From assembly GCF_900116535.1 (NCBI RefSeq), contig NZ_FPAU01000006.1, forward strand, positions 1 through 64,000: a stretch of DNA of 64,000 nt, in the 5' to 3' direction. The position numbers and the translations under genes were made by a program. Below the pieces are notes generated by a model that worked only from the letters and a program-made list of their open reading frames with translations, had not been told where the DNA came from and did not search any database. The stretch is from Kosakonia arachidis (GTDB lineage: Bacteria > Pseudomonadota > Gammaproteobacteria > Enterobacterales > Enterobacteriaceae). This document shows positions 45,587-55,618 of the stretch, piece after piece (position 1 is the stretch's first letter; every line of letters starts with the position of its first letter).

Positions 45587-46557
45587 TAACCGGTGTTCGT
45601 CCCCGTTCCCTCCGCCTGCTGGCATGGTGGCCGCTGCTGCTGTTTATATTGTGTGCACTCATTGCCGGTTTCTGGCTTTGGCAGGCGTGGCCGCAGGTGA
45701 TGATCAAAAGCGTGCTCTGGCAGCGCAATGTGAATATGCAAATGAGCGCATTGCTGAAAGCGGTAGTGGAAAACCCGACCAAAGCAGGCGGTTCACTACT
45801 GTTGTTCAGCTTTGTCTATGGCGTATTGCATGCGCTGGGTCCCGGACACGGTAAAGTAGTTATCGCTACCTGGCTTGCCACACATCCCTCTAAATTACGT
45901 TCCGGCATTCTGCTGACGCTGGCTTCCTCGCTATTGCAGGGGCTGGTGGCGGTTACGTTAGTGGTGGTGGTACTGAACATCCTGGCGTTACCCGCGCGGC
46001 AACTGCATTTAAGCGGTTACTGGCTGGAAAAGGGCAGTTACCTGGTGGTTGGCGTGCTGGGGCTGATGTTGTGCTGGCGAGCGCTAAAAAAGTTGTTTGC
46101 TCTGCGGCAAAAACCGGTGTTTCGCACATTTACGCCGCATCATATGCATCACGACGGCTGTGGCTGCGGGCATCAGCATTTGCCGACTTCTTCGCAACTG
46201 CAAAGTGGTGAAGACTGGCGAGCCAGGTTGATGATTGTATTATCCATGGGGATGCGCCCATGCTCCGGTGCAATCATGGTGTTGCTGTTCAGCAAAGTGA
46301 TTGGTGTTTTTGCCTGGGGCGTGGCGTCAGCGTTGGTGATGGCGGCGGGCACGTCACTGACCATCAGTGCGCTGGCGCTGCTGGTACATGGTTTTCGTCA
46401 GTTGGCGGTAAAACTCAGCGGTCATCAGACGCCGGTATTATGGCGACAGGTGGGCTGGACAACGCTGGCATTGGCGGGAGGCGTATTGTTGATCAGTGCG
46501 TCGATGGTGATGTGGGTCAGCGCGTTACCGCCGGGCGGCGGTTTGCGGCCATTTTGA
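45577..46557 (+). CDS. NicO-family nickel/cobalt transporter
   Basis: The 326-residue membrane protein carries the family motifs HALGPGHGKVVIATWLA (about residue 87) and MGMRPCSGAIMVLLFS (about 225). About seven membrane segments are visible. A hydrophilic loop between them contains a histidine/cysteine cluster (HHMHHDGCGCGHQH, about residue 190) that could bind metal. It is distinct from RcnA in this window. It overlaps the upstream DUF1007 gene and is surely cotranscribed. Direction of transport cannot be read from the sequence. Confidence 0.85.
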   Translation: MSVITGVRPRSLRLLAWWPLLLFILCALIAGFWLWQAWPQVMIKSVLWQRNVNMQMSALLKAVVENPTKAGGSLLLFSFVYGVLHALGPGHGKVVIATWLATHPSKLRSGILLTLASSLLQGLVAVTLVVVVLNILALPARQLHLSGYWLEKGSYLVVGVLGLMLCWRALKKLFALRQKPVFRTFTPHHMHHDGCGCGHQHLPTSSQLQSGEDWRARLMIVLSMGMRPCSGAIMVLLFSKVIGVFAWGVASALVMAAGTSLTISALALLVHGFRQLAVKLSGHQTPVLWRQVGWTTLALAGGVLLISASMVMWVSALPPGGGLRPF

Positions 46558-46560
46558 TAG

Positions 46561-46660
46561 TGCCGGATGGCGGCTTACGCTTTATCCGGCTTACGCGATA
46601 TGCATGAACCATGACGGGGGATGTACGCTGTAGGCCCGATAAGCGCAGCGCCATCGGGCA
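46561..46660. repeat. REP/BIME element
   Basis: Two inverted palindromic units are present: GCCGGATGGCGGC..TTATCCGGC, and GGCCCGATAAGCG..CCATCGGGC with modified arms. They are separated by about 40 bases. This is the usual make-up of a bacterial interspersed mosaic element, here between the convergent NicO gene and suhB. Confidence 0.82.
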
Positions 46661-46669
46661 ATAAGCATT

Positions 46670-47473
46670 TTAGCGTTTCAGCGCATCACTCAGTTCTTCG
46701 CGCATGTTGGCCAGCATGGCTTTTACGACACGCGGGTTACCCGCAACAATGTTGCCGGTCATCATGTGGTTGTGGCCGCCGGTGAAATCACAGACCAGAC
46801 CGCCCGCTTCACGCACCAGCAACTCGCCCGCGGCGAAATCCCACGGTTTCAGCGCGATTTCAAAGAAACCATCAACGCGTCCAGCAGCAACATAGGCCAG
46901 ATCCAGCGCAGCGGAACCGGTGCGGCGGAAGTCTGCACATTCGGTAAACAGTTTGCCAACAATGTTAATGTAGGTTGTTGCGTGCTGTTTTGCTTTGAAC
47001 GGGAAGCCGGTCGCCAGAATGGTGCCATCCAGATCGCGTGCATTGCTGCCGCGCAGACGGTAGCCGTTAAGCTGTGCACCCTGGCCACGGGTTGCAGTGA
47101 AAAGTTCGTTACGCATCGGATCGTAAACCACCGCAACTTCGGTGCGGCCTTTAATACGAACGGCGATAGACACCGCGAAGTGCGGCAGACGTTTGATGAA
47201 GTTGGTGGTGCCATCCAGTGGATCGATAACCCATTGCACATCCTGGTCAGTGCCTTCGTGCTCGCCACTCTCTTCGGTGATAATGGTGTGTTGCGGGTAA
47301 GATTTGCGGATGGTGTCAATAATCACTGCTTCAGCAGCTTTATCAACGTTGGTCACGAAATCATTGCTGCCTTTCTGGCTGGTTTCTACGGCGTCGGGAG
47401 TTTCGTAGTTTTTGGCAATTAAATTACCCGCCTTGCGCGCAGCACGCACGGCGATGTTCAGCATCGGATGCAT
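46670..47473 (-). CDS. suhB: inositol-1-monophosphatase SuhB / Nus factor
   Basis: SuhB hydrolyses inositol monophosphate and also acts with NusA in rRNA transcription antitermination and ribosome biogenesis. The metal-binding motifs WVIDPLDGTTNFIKRLP and, near the C-terminus, WDFAAGELLVREAGG are intact. The 267 residues equal K-12. It is divergent from trmJ with about 118 bases between the starts. Confidence 0.97.
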   Translation of the reverse strand: MHPMLNIAVRAARKAGNLIAKNYETPDAVETSQKGSNDFVTNVDKAAEAVIIDTIRKSYPQHTIITEESGEHEGTDQDVQWVIDPLDGTTNFIKRLPHFAVSIAVRIKGRTEVAVVYDPMRNELFTATRGQGAQLNGYRLRGSNARDLDGTILATGFPFKAKQHATTYINIVGKLFTECADFRRTGSAALDLAYVAAGRVDGFFEIALKPWDFAAGELLVREAGGLVCDFTGGHNHMMTGNIVAGNPRVVKAMLANMREELSDALKR

Positions 47474-47591
47474 CGGTCTCTCTCACTGGATGTTAAAGAA
47501 CGGGAAAACGGCGCACATCATAGCAGTCAATTCGGAATGTGTCTTCGGTTTATGATAATATGCACGAATATTCTTTAGCCGTTGAAAATCT

Positions 47592-48320
47592 ATGCTGCAA
47601 AATATTCGAATCGTACTGGTGGAAACCTCCCACACGGGCAACATGGGCTCTGTTGCCCGTGCAATGAAAACTATGGGGTTGACGAATCTGTGGCTGGTTA
47701 ACCCGCTGGTTAAACCGGATTCACAGGCCATCGCGCTGGCGGCAGGTGCCAGCGATGTTATCGGCAGTGCGCAGATTGTCGATACGCTTGATGAAGCACT
47801 GGCTGGCTGTAGCCTGGTCGTTGGTACCAGCGCGCGCTCACGTACACTGCCGTGGCCGATGCTCGATCCGCGCGAATGCGGGTTGAAAGGCGTCGCTGAA
47901 GCAGAACACGCGCCAGTGGCGCTGGTGTTCGGTCGCGAGCGTGTCGGTCTGACGAATGAAGAGCTGCAAAAGTGCCATTATCACGTGGCGATTGCCGCTA
48001 ACCCGGAATACAGCTCGCTGAACCTGGCGATGGCGGTGCAGGTTATCGCTTATGAAGTGCGTATGGCCTGGCTGGCGACGCAGGAGAGTGAATCTTCCGC
48101 TGAACATGAAGAGACGCCGTATCCGCTGGTCGACGATCTTGAGCGCTTTTACGAGCATCTGGAAAAGACGTTGCTGGCGACCGGTTTTATCCGCGAAAAC
48201 CACCCGGGCCAGGTAATGAACAAGCTGCGCCGTCTGTTCACCCGTGCGCGTCCGGAAAGCCAGGAATTGAACATCCTGCGCGGTATTCTGGCCTCCATTG
48301 AGCAGCAGCATAAAGTGTGA
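47592..48320 (+). CDS. trmJ: tRNA (cytidine/uridine-2'-O)-methyltransferase TrmJ
   Basis: TrmJ 2'-O-methylates position 32 of several tRNAs with SAM. The SPOUT knot motifs [29 protein letters not shown] and [15 protein letters not shown] are all present. There are 242 residues against 246 in K-12, with a shorter C-terminal end. A REP unit lies between it and the isc operon. Confidence 0.96.
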   Translation: MLQNIRIVLVETSHTGNMGSVARAMKTMGLTNLWLVNPLVKPDSQAIALAAGASDVIGSAQIVDTLDEALAGCSLVVGTSARSRTLPWPMLDPRECGLKGVAEAEHAPVALVFGRERVGLTNEELQKCHYHVAIAANPEYSSLNLAMAVQVIAYEVRMAWLATQESESSAEHEETPYPLVDDLERFYEHLEKTLLATGFIRENHPGQVMNKLRRLFTRARPESQELNILRGILASIEQQHKV

Positions 48321-48356
48321 TTTTCCTGCGCTCATCACTCGACAAGCCCCGCGCCC

Positions 48357-48390
48357 GTAGGCCGGACAGGGCAATGCGCCATCCGGCATT
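48357..48390. repeat. single REP unit
   Basis: GTAGGCCGGACAGGGC..GCGCCATCCGGCAT is one palindromic REP unit, located 36 bases after trmJ. Confidence 0.8.
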
Positions 48391-48412
48391 TAGGTTGAGC
48401 ACGAAAAGCCAA

Positions 48413-48462
48413 ATACCTGACTAATTTAGTCAACTAAATAGTTGACCAAATTAGTCGGGAAT
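48413..48462. promoter_or_regulatory. two abutting type 1 IscR sites at the isc promoter
   Basis: Two 25-base sites follow each other without a gap. 48413-48437 matches the type 1 IscR consensus (ATASYYGACTRWWWYAGTCRRSTAT) at 24 of 25 positions, and 48438-48462 at 23 of 25. The second contains TTGACC (48443), which can be the -35 hexamer, so holo-IscR would block polymerase. The unit is about 80 bases before iscR. Confidence 0.88.
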
Positions 48463-48542
48463 GTCAGACTTGCAACCGCTATGCGACATTAACATATTAA
48501 ATAATATTCCCCGGGCAGGGGCGAGTTTGAGGCTTGTAAGAC

Positions 48543-49034
48543 ATGAGACTGACATCGAAAGGGCGTTATGCCGTGACCGCAATGCTGGACGTTGCACTCA
48601 ACTCCGAAGCGGGCCCGGTTCCGTTGGCTGATATTTCTGAGCGTCAGGGAATTTCCCTGTCCTACCTGGAACAGCTTTTCTCCCGTCTGCGCAAAAATGG
48701 CCTGGTGGCCAGTGTGCGTGGTCCTGGCGGTGGTTATTTGCTGGGCAAAGATGCGAGCAGCATCGCCGTGGGCGAAGTGATCAGCGCCGTTGACGAATCG
48801 GTAGACGCAACCCGTTGCCAGGGTAAAAGCGGCTGCCAGGGTGGCGATAAGTGTCTGACCCATGCGCTGTGGCGCGATCTGAGTGACCGTCTGACCGGTT
48901 TCCTCAACAACATCACACTGGGAGAGCTGGTCAATAACCAGGAAATTCTCGATGTGTCCGATCGTCAGCACAGCACCGAATCCCATCGCACCACCCGCGC
49001 ACAAGATGCTATCGACGTTAAACTGCGCGCATAA
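48543..49034 (+). CDS. iscR: iron-sulfur cluster regulator IscR
   Basis: IscR is an Rrf2-family regulator that represses isc when carrying a [2Fe-2S] cluster. The winged helix (residues 1-80, [18 protein letters not shown] at the start) is followed by the cluster ligands Cys92, Cys98, Cys104 and His107. The 163 residues are close to K-12. It is first in iscRSUA-hscBA-fdx-iscX and is autoregulated through the sites upstream. Confidence 0.98.
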   Translation: MRLTSKGRYAVTAMLDVALNSEAGPVPLADISERQGISLSYLEQLFSRLRKNGLVASVRGPGGGYLLGKDASSIAVGEVISAVDESVDATRCQGKSGCQGGDKCLTHALWRDLSDRLTGFLNNITLGELVNNQEILDVSDRQHSTESHRTTRAQDAIDVKLRA

Positions 49035-49152
49035 TAAAAACAGTATTCAGAATTGGGCCGGGGCACATCGCATGTGCCCCGTTAACACGGTCGTACATCC
49101 AGCCGGTTGCCTGATTCCTTGCATTAGAGCGATGTACGGAGTTTAAAGAGCA

Positions 49153-50367
49153 ATGAAATTACCGATCTATCTCGATTACTCCGCAACTACGCCGGTGGAT
49201 CCGCGTGTTGCCGAGAAAATGATGCAGTTTCTCACTCTGGACGGGACTTTTGGTAACCCAGCTTCCCGTTCACACCGTTTTGGCTGGCAAGCTGAAGAAG
49301 CGGTAGATATTGCCCGTAACCAGATCGCTGAACTGGTGGGTGCTGACCCGCGCGAAATCGTCTTCACCTCCGGCGCGACCGAATCCGATAACCTGGCGAT
49401 CAAAGGTGCTGCCAACTTTTATCAGAAAAAAGGCAAGCACATTATCACCAGTAAAACCGAACACAAAGCCGTGCTGGACACCTGTCGCCAGCTTGAGCGC
49501 GAAGGGTTTGAAGTGACTTACCTCGCCCCGCAGCGCAACGGCATTATCGATCTGAAAGAGCTGGAAGCGGCGATGCGTGACGACACCATCCTCGTCTCCA
49601 TCATGCACGTGAACAACGAAATCGGCGTGGTGCAAGATATCGCAACCATTGGCGAAATGTGCCGTGCTCGCGGCATCGTATATCATGTTGATGCTACTCA
49701 GAGCGTCGGCAAACTGCCGATCGACTTAAGTCAGCTGAAAGTAGATCTGATGTCTTTCTCGGCTCATAAAATCTATGGGCCAAAAGGCATTGGCGCCCTC
49801 TACGTACGCCGTAAGCCGCGTATCCGTATTGAAGCGCAGATGCACGGCGGCGGTCACGAGCGCGGTATGCGTTCCGGTACCTTGCCTGTTCACCAGATCG
49901 TCGGCATGGGCGAAGCATACCGTATTGCCAAAGAAGAAATGGCGAGCGAAATGGAGCGTCTGCGCGGTCTGCGTAGCCGTCTGTGGAACGGTATCAACGA
50001 TATCGAAGAAGTTTATTTGAACGGCGATCTTGAGCACGGCGCACCGAACATCCTCAACGTCAGCTTTAACTACGTTGAAGGCGAGTCGCTGATCATGGCG
50101 CTGAAAGATCTGGCTGTTTCTTCCGGTTCTGCCTGTACTTCCGCAAGTCTGGAACCGTCCTACGTGCTGCGTGCACTGGGTATGAGCGATGAGCTGGCAC
50201 ACAGCTCCATCCGTTTCTCTTTAGGTCGCTTTACCACCGTTGAAGAGATCGACTACACCATCGAACTGGTGCGTAAATCCATCGGCCGTCTGCGCGAACT
50301 CTCTCCGCTGTGGGAAATGTTCAAACAGGGCGTGGATATTAACTCCATCGAATGGGCTCATCACTAA
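49153..50367 (+). CDS. iscS: cysteine desulfurase IscS
   Basis: IscS removes sulfur from L-cysteine with PLP and donates it to IscU, ThiI and TusA. The PLP lysine is in [12 protein letters not shown] and the mobile catalytic cysteine in [14 protein letters not shown] (about residue 328). The C-terminal IscU-binding end is intact (EWAHH). The 404 residues equal K-12. Confidence 0.99.
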   Translation: MKLPIYLDYSATTPVDPRVAEKMMQFLTLDGTFGNPASRSHRFGWQAEEAVDIARNQIAELVGADPREIVFTSGATESDNLAIKGAANFYQKKGKHIITSKTEHKAVLDTCRQLEREGFEVTYLAPQRNGIIDLKELEAAMRDDTILVSIMHVNNEIGVVQDIATIGEMCRARGIVYHVDATQSVGKLPIDLSQLKVDLMSFSAHKIYGPKGIGALYVRRKPRIRIEAQMHGGGHERGMRSGTLPVHQIVGMGEAYRIAKEEMASEMERLRGLRSRLWNGINDIEEVYLNGDLEHGAPNILNVSFNYVEGESLIMALKDLAVSSGSACTSASLEPSYVLRALGMSDELAHSSIRFSLGRFTTVEEIDYTIELVRKSIGRLRELSPLWEMFKQGVDINSIEWAHH

Positions 50368-50397
50368 TAACGGTTGTGGAAACAGGAGAATTTAATC

Positions 50398-50784
50398 ATG
50401 GCTTATAGCGAAAAAGTAATCGATCACTACGAAAATCCGCGCAACGTTGGCTCGTTTGACAACGGAGATGACAGCGTCGGTAGCGGCATGGTTGGCGCGC
50501 CAGCATGCGGCGATGTCATGAAGCTGCAAATCAAAGTCAACGATAAAGGCATTATCGAAGACGCGCGTTTCAAAACCTACGGTTGCGGCTCGGCGATCGC
50601 TTCCAGCTCGCTGGTAACCGAATGGGTGAAAGGCAAGTCTCTGGACGAAGCGCAAGCGATCAAAAACACCGATATCGCTGAAGAGCTGGAGCTGCCGCCG
50701 GTGAAAATCCACTGCTCTATCCTGGCGGAAGATGCGATCAAAGCCGCGATTGCGGACTACAAAAGCAAACAAGAAGCGAAATAA
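50398..50784 (+). CDS. iscU: iron-sulfur cluster scaffold IscU
   Basis: IscU is the scaffold on which new [2Fe-2S] clusters are built. Its ligands Cys37, Cys63 and Cys106 are present, as is the HscA-recognition motif LPPVK just before Cys106. The ATG at 50398 gives 128 residues as in K-12, with an AGGAG box before it. Confidence 0.99.
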   Translation: MAYSEKVIDHYENPRNVGSFDNGDDSVGSGMVGAPACGDVMKLQIKVNDKGIIEDARFKTYGCGSAIASSSLVTEWVKGKSLDEAQAIKNTDIAEELELPPVKIHCSILAEDAIKAAIADYKSKQEAK

Positions 50785-50801
50785 GGCAGGAGGTTGTTGT
50801 C

Positions 50802-51125
50802 ATGTCCATTAGCCTGAGCGACAGTGCTGCCGCGCGAGTAAATACCTTCCTGGCCAACCGTGGCAAAGGGTTTGGTCTGCGTCTGGGGGTCAGAACCTCC
50901 GGTTGTTCTGGTATGGCCTACGTGCTGGAGTTTGTTGACGCACCGACTGAAGAAGATACGGTGTTCGAAGACAAAGGCGTGAAGGTAGTGGTTGACGGCA
51001 AAAGCCTGCAATTCCTCGACGGCACTCAACTGGACTTTGTCAAAGAAGGCCTGAACGAAGGGTTTAAATTCACTAACCCTAACGTCAAAGACGAGTGCGG
51101 TTGCGGCGAAAGCTTCAACGTCTGA
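50802..51125 (+). CDS. iscA: iron-sulfur assembly A-type protein IscA
   Basis: IscA is an A-type carrier that passes clusters to apo-proteins. The three conserved cysteines are seen in TSGCSGM (Cys35) and DECGCGES near the C-terminus. The 107 residues match K-12. A GGAGG box precedes the start, 17 bases after iscU. Confidence 0.98.
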   Translation: MSISLSDSAAARVNTFLANRGKGFGLRLGVRTSGCSGMAYVLEFVDAPTEEDTVFEDKGVKVVVDGKSLQFLDGTQLDFVKEGLNEGFKFTNPNVKDECGCGESFNV

Positions 51126-51196
51126 TCGTCTACCCATTGACCCCACCGCAGCATGCTGCGCGTGGGGTTTGCTTCGATTGCACACCCGGAATTGTT

Positions 51197-51712
51197 ATGG
51201 ATTACTTCACCCTCTTTGGGTTGCCGGCCCAATACCCGCTTGACGTTCAGGCGCTGGCGACACGTTTCCAGGATCTGCAACGGCAGTTCCACCCCGATCG
51301 CTTTGCTAGCCGCCCGCAGGCGGAACAACTGGCTGCGGTACAGCAATCCGCTACCATTAATCAGGCGTGGCAAACCCTGCGTAATCCCCTCTCACGCGCG
51401 GAATATCTGTTGTCGCTGCATGGTTTTGATTTAGCCTCTGAACAGCACACCGTTCGCGACACTGCCTTTTTAATGGAGCAGCTTGAGCTGCGCGAAGAGC
51501 TGGATGAGATCGCGCGTGCGGAAGATAACGCCCGGCTGGAGACGTTCCAAAAGCAAGTAAAAGGGATGTACGACACCCGCCACCAGCAGATGGTGGAACA
51601 ACTCGACAATCAGGCGTGGGACGTCGCGGCGGATACCGTGCGTAAACTGCGTTTTCTCGATAAACTGCGCAGCGCAACAGAACAACTCGAAGAAAAACTG
51701 CTCGGTTTTTAA
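51197..51712 (+). CDS. hscB: co-chaperone HscB
   Basis: HscB is a J-domain protein that brings IscU to HscA and stimulates its ATPase. The HPD motif is present in RQFHPDRF near residue 32, and the C-terminal helical domain binds IscU. The ATG at 51197 gives 171 residues as in K-12; the frame is open further upstream across the iscA end but is not conserved. Confidence 0.97.
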   Translation: MDYFTLFGLPAQYPLDVQALATRFQDLQRQFHPDRFASRPQAEQLAAVQQSATINQAWQTLRNPLSRAEYLLSLHGFDLASEQHTVRDTAFLMEQLELREELDEIARAEDNARLETFQKQVKGMYDTRHQQMVEQLDNQAWDVAADTVRKLRFLDKLRSATEQLEEKLLGF

Positions 51713-51730
51713 TTTTTTTGGAAGCACATA

Positions 51731-53581
51731 ATGGCCTTATTACAAATCAGTGAGCCGGGTCTGAGCGTCGCGCCGCATCAGCGTCGTCTGGCGGCGGGCA
51801 TCGATCTCGGCACCACCAATTCGCTGGTTGCCACCGTGCGTAGCGGCCAGGCGGAAACGCTGGCCGACAGTGCCGGGCGCCATTTACTCCCTTCAGTGGT
51901 CAACTACCAGACTGACAGCCACATTGTCGGTTACGATGCGCGCGCCAATGCGGCGCTGGATTCGGTCAATACCATCAGCTCCGTAAAACGTCTGATGGGC
52001 CGCAGTCTGGCGGATATTCAGGCGCGTTACCCGCATCTGCCGTGGAAATTCCAGGCAAGCGAAAACGGCCTGCCGATGATTGTGACGCGCGGTGGTGTGG
52101 TCAATCCGATTCGCGTCTCTGCCGATATCCTGAAAACGCTGGCTGCCCGCGCGCAGGATACGCTCTCCGGCGAGCTGGATGGCGTGGTGATTACCGTCCC
52201 GGCCTATTTCGATGATGCGCAGCGTCAGGGAACCAAAGATGCTGCGCGTTTAGCCGGGTTGCATGTGCTGCGTCTGCTCAATGAGCCGACTGCGGCTGCG
52301 ATTGCCTACGGTCTGGATTCCGGTAAAGAAGGTGTTATCGCCGTGTACGATCTTGGCGGCGGTACTTTCGATATCTCCATTCTGCGTCTGAGCCGCGGCG
52401 TGTTCGAAGTGCTGGCGACTGGCGGCGATTCTGCGCTCGGCGGCGACGATTTTGACCACCTGCTGGCAGATTACATTAGCGAACAGGCGGGCATTACCGA
52501 TCGCAGCGATGCGCGTCAGCAACGGGAACTTTTGGATGCGGCGATTGCCGCCAAGATTTCGCTGAGCGATGCCGACAGCATAACAGTTGATGTCGCTGGC
52601 TGGCAGGGCGTGGTAACTCGCGCACAGTTTGAAGAAATGATCTCAACGCTTGTCAAACGCACGCTGCTCTCCTGTCGTCGCGCACTGAAAGATGCGAATG
52701 TGGAAGCACACGATGTGCTGGAAGTGGTGATGGTGGGGGGTTCCACCCGCGTACCGCTAGTGCGTGAGTGCGTCGGGGAATTTTTCGGCCGCACGCCACT
52801 GACTTCCATCGACCCGGATAAAGTGGTGGCGATTGGCGCTGCGATCCAGGCGGATATCCTGGTCGGCAATAAGCCGGACAGCGAAATGCTGCTGCTCGAT
52901 GTTATCCCGCTGTCGCTGGGGCTGGAAACCATGGGTGGACTGGTGGAAAAAGTTATTCCGCGCAACACCACAATTCCGGTGGCTCGCGCCCAAGAGTTCA
53001 CGACCTTTAAAGATGGCCAGACCGCAATGTCTATCCATGTGATGCAGGGTGAACGGGAACTGGTGGCAGATTGCCGTTCGCTGGCACGTTTTGCCCTGCG
53101 CGGCATTCCGGCGTTACCAGCGGGTGGGGCGCATATTCGTGTCACCTTCCAGGTGGATGCTGACGGCCTGCTGAGCGTCACGGCGATGGAGAAATCCACC
53201 GGCGTGGAGGCGTCCATTCAGGTGAAACCGTCCTACGGTCTGACCGACGGCGAAATCGCCAATATGATTAAAGACTCCATGAGTTTCGCCGAGCAGGACG
53301 TGAAAGCGCGCATGCTGGCGGAGCAGAAAGTGGAAGCTGCGCGCGTACTGGAAAGTTTGACCGGCGCGCTCGCCGCTGATGCCGCGCTGTTAAGTGCCGC
53401 AGAGCGCGAGGTTATCGACGAGGCGGTTGCGCAATTGCGCAGCGTTGCCGACGGCGATGATACCGACGCGATAGAACAAGCCATTAAAAACGTAGATAAA
53501 CAAACCCAGGAATTCGCCGCTCGCCGTATGGATCAGTCCGTGCGTACTGCGCTGAAAGGCCATTCCGTCGACGAGGTTTAA
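51731..53581 (+). CDS. hscA: Hsp70-family chaperone HscA
   Basis: HscA is the specialised Hsp70 that releases clusters from IscU. The ATPase domain has [12 protein letters not shown] and [12 protein letters not shown], and the substrate-binding domain follows from about residue 390. The 616 residues equal K-12. hscB ends 18 bases upstream and fdx starts two bases after the stop. Confidence 0.98.
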   Translation: MALLQISEPGLSVAPHQRRLAAGIDLGTTNSLVATVRSGQAETLADSAGRHLLPSVVNYQTDSHIVGYDARANAALDSVNTISSVKRLMGRSLADIQARYPHLPWKFQASENGLPMIVTRGGVVNPIRVSADILKTLAARAQDTLSGELDGVVITVPAYFDDAQRQGTKDAARLAGLHVLRLLNEPTAAAIAYGLDSGKEGVIAVYDLGGGTFDISILRLSRGVFEVLATGGDSALGGDDFDHLLADYISEQAGITDRSDARQQRELLDAAIAAKISLSDADSITVDVAGWQGVVTRAQFEEMISTLVKRTLLSCRRALKDANVEAHDVLEVVMVGGSTRVPLVRECVGEFFGRTPLTSIDPDKVVAIGAAIQADILVGNKPDSEMLLLDVIPLSLGLETMGGLVEKVIPRNTTIPVARAQEFTTFKDGQTAMSIHVMQGERELVADCRSLARFALRGIPALPAGGAHIRVTFQVDADGLLSVTAMEKSTGVEASIQVKPSYGLTDGEIANMIKDSMSFAEQDVKARMLAEQKVEAARVLESLTGALAADAALLSAAEREVIDEAVAQLRSVADGDDTDAIEQAIKNVDKQTQEFAARRMDQSVRTALKGHSVDEV

Positions 53582-53582
53582 T

Positions 53583-53918
53583 ATGCCTAAAATTGTTTTT
53601 CTGCCTCATCAGGATCTCTGTCCGGATGGCGCAGTTCTGGAAGCAAAGAGCGGTGAAACCATTCTTGATGTTGCCCTGCGCGGTGGTATTGAGATTGAGC
53701 ACGCCTGTGAAAAATCATGTGCTTGCACCACCTGCCACTGCCTCGTGCGTGAAGGGTTTGACTCTTTGCCGGAAAGCAGCGAAGACGAAGACGACATGCT
53801 GGATAAAGCCTGGGGTCTGGAGCCGGATAGCCGTTTAAGCTGCCAGGCGCGCGTTACTGATGAAGATCTGGTGGTTGAGATCCCGCGTTACACCATTAAC
53901 CACGCGCGGGAGCACTGA
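53583..53918 (+). CDS. fdx: [2Fe-2S] adrenodoxin-type ferredoxin Fdx
   Basis: Fdx supplies electrons for cluster assembly. The ligand pattern is [10 protein letters not shown] (Cys42, Cys48, Cys51), with the fourth cysteine in RLSCQARV (about Cys87). The extra Cys46 is also found in K-12. The 111 residues match. The gene starts right after hscA and is followed by iscX with a one-base gap. Confidence 0.98.
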   Translation: MPKIVFLPHQDLCPDGAVLEAKSGETILDVALRGGIEIEHACEKSCACTTCHCLVREGFDSLPESSEDEDDMLDKAWGLEPDSRLSCQARVTDEDLVVEIPRYTINHAREH

Positions 53919-53919
53919 T

Positions 53920-54120
53920 ATGGGACTGAAATGGACCGACAGCCGCGAAATCGGTGAGGTGCTGTACGATAGCCGCCCGGATGTGGACCCGAAAACCGTA
54001 CGTTTCACCGATATGCATCAATGGATCTGCGAGCTAGAAGAGTTCGACGACGATCCGAACGCATCGAATGAAAAAATTCTCGAAGCGATTCTGCTAGTCT
54101 GGTTAGACGAAGCATCATAA
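53920..54120 (+). CDS. iscX: Fe-S assembly modulator IscX
   Basis: IscX is a small acidic protein that binds IscS and iron and modulates cluster assembly. The 66 residues with [16 protein letters not shown] match K-12. It is the last gene of the isc operon and is followed by a strong terminator. Confidence 0.97.
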   Translation: MGLKWTDSREIGEVLYDSRPDVDPKTVRFTDMHQWICELEEFDDDPNASNEKILEAILLVWLDEAS

Positions 54121-54127
54121 TCATCTC

Positions 54128-54154
54128 ACGGGCTGCCTTCGGGCGGCCCGTTTT
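54128..54154 (+). terminator. isc operon terminator
   Basis: ACGGGCTGCC pairs with GGCGGCCCGT (one G-T pair) around a TTCG tetraloop and is followed by TTTTC, eight bases after iscX. Confidence 0.85.
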
Positions 54155-54163
54155 CATGCATAT

Positions 54164-54195
54164 GTAGGCCGGAAAAGGCAACGTTGCCATCCGGT
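54164..54195. repeat. single REP unit
   Basis: GTAGGCCGGAAAAGGC..GTTGCCATCCGGTG is a REP-type palindrome directly after the isc terminator. Confidence 0.75.
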
Positions 54196-54218
54196 GTCTG
54201 CCGATAAGGATAAATATA

Positions 54219-55505
54219 ATGACAGAAGCTATGAAAGTGACACTCACCACGCAAAGCGCGGATGCGCGTTGGGGTGAAAAAGCCTCATGGAGTATCAATA
54301 ACGACGGCATCGCTCTGCATCTGAACGGAAAAGACGATTTAGGTTTGATTCAGCGTGCCGCGCGCAAAATCGACGGTCTGGGCATTAAACACGTTGCGCT
54401 GAGCGGCGAAGGCTGGGACGCGGATCGTAGCTGGGCATTCTGGGCCGGTTACAAAGGGCCGAAAGGCACGCGTAAGGTGGAGTGGGCGCAGCTGGACGAT
54501 GCCGGACAAAAAGAGCTGGATAGTCGCCTGCAAACCATCGACTGGGTACGCGACATCATCAACGCACCGGCGGAAGAATTAGGGCCGGAACAACTGGCGC
54601 AGCGCGCGGTCGATCTGCTGCACAGTGTGGGAGGTGAAAGCGTCTCTTACCGCATCACCAAAGGCGAAGATCTGCGCGAACAGAACTACCTTGGCCTGCA
54701 CACCGTTGGCCGTGGTTCTGAGCGCCAGCCGGTATTGCTGGCGCTGGATTATAACCCGACGGGCAACCCCGATGCGCCGGTGTATGCCGCGCTGGTGGGA
54801 AAAGGCATCACCTTTGACTCCGGCGGTTACAGTATCAAACCAACCTCATCAATGGATTCAATGAAGTCCGATATGGGCGGTGCGGCGCTGGTGACCGGCG
54901 CGCTGGCGTTTGCTATCACCCGCGGGTTGAATAAACGCGTAAAACTGTATCTCTGCTGCGCCGACAACCTGATCAGCGGTAACGCCTTTAAACTGGGCGA
55001 TATTATTCATTATCGCAACGGCAAAACCGTAGAGATCATGAATACCGATGCTGAAGGGCGTCTCGTGCTGGCGGATGGCCTGATTGATGCGTCTGCGCAA
55101 AAACCGCAGTTTATCATTGATGCTGCAACGCTGACTGGCGCGGCGAAAACCGCGCTGGGTAACGATTACCACGCGCTGTTCAGCTTTGACGATGTGCTGG
55201 CTGGTCGCCTGCTTAACAGTGCAACGGCGGAAAATGAACCGTTCTGGCGTCTGCCGCTGGCCGAGTTCCACCGCAATCAGCTGCCGTCCAACTTTGCAGA
55301 GTTGAACAACACTGCTGGCGGCTCTTTCCCTGCCGGGGCAAGTACAGCTGCCGGGTTCCTGTCGCACTTTGTTGAAAACTACCAGCAGGGCTGGCTGCAT
55401 ATCGACTGCTCCGCCACCTACCGCAAAACGGCAGTGGAACAGTGGGCGGCCGGGGCGACCGGGCTTGGCGTGCGCACCGTCGCGAATTTGTTGACCGCTG
55501 GGTAA
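54219..55505 (+). CDS. pepB: aminopeptidase B PepB
   Basis: PepB is a cytoplasmic leucyl-aminopeptidase-family (M17) enzyme with broad peptide specificity. The family signature [14 protein letters not shown] and the upstream metal motif [15 protein letters not shown] are intact. The length of 428 residues is one more than K-12. A double REP element follows it. Confidence 0.97.
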   Translation: MTEAMKVTLTTQSADARWGEKASWSINNDGIALHLNGKDDLGLIQRAARKIDGLGIKHVALSGEGWDADRSWAFWAGYKGPKGTRKVEWAQLDDAGQKELDSRLQTIDWVRDIINAPAEELGPEQLAQRAVDLLHSVGGESVSYRITKGEDLREQNYLGLHTVGRGSERQPVLLALDYNPTGNPDAPVYAALVGKGITFDSGGYSIKPTSSMDSMKSDMGGAALVTGALAFAITRGLNKRVKLYLCCADNLISGNAFKLGDIIHYRNGKTVEIMNTDAEGRLVLADGLIDASAQKPQFIIDAATLTGAAKTALGNDYHALFSFDDVLAGRLLNSATAENEPFWRLPLAEFHRNQLPSNFAELNNTAGGSFPAGASTAAGFLSHFVENYQQGWLHIDCSATYRKTAVEQWAAGATGLGVRTVANLLTAG

Positions 55506-55517
55506 GCGTCATGGTTG

Positions 55518-55599
55518 TGCCGGATAGCGGCTTTGCCTTATCCGGCCTAAATAGTCCGTGCATTTTGCTGGCCGGATAAGCGAAGCACCATCCGGCATT
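55518..55599. repeat. double REP element (BIME)
   Basis: GTGCCGGATAGCGGC..TTATCCGGCCT (55518-55548) and GCTGGCCGGATAAGCG..CACCATCCGGCAT (55567-55599) are two REP units in inverted orientation between pepB and sseB. The second ends 19 bases before the sseB start. Confidence 0.85.
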
Positions 55600-55618
55600 G
55601 AAGTGAATCAGAGAACCT

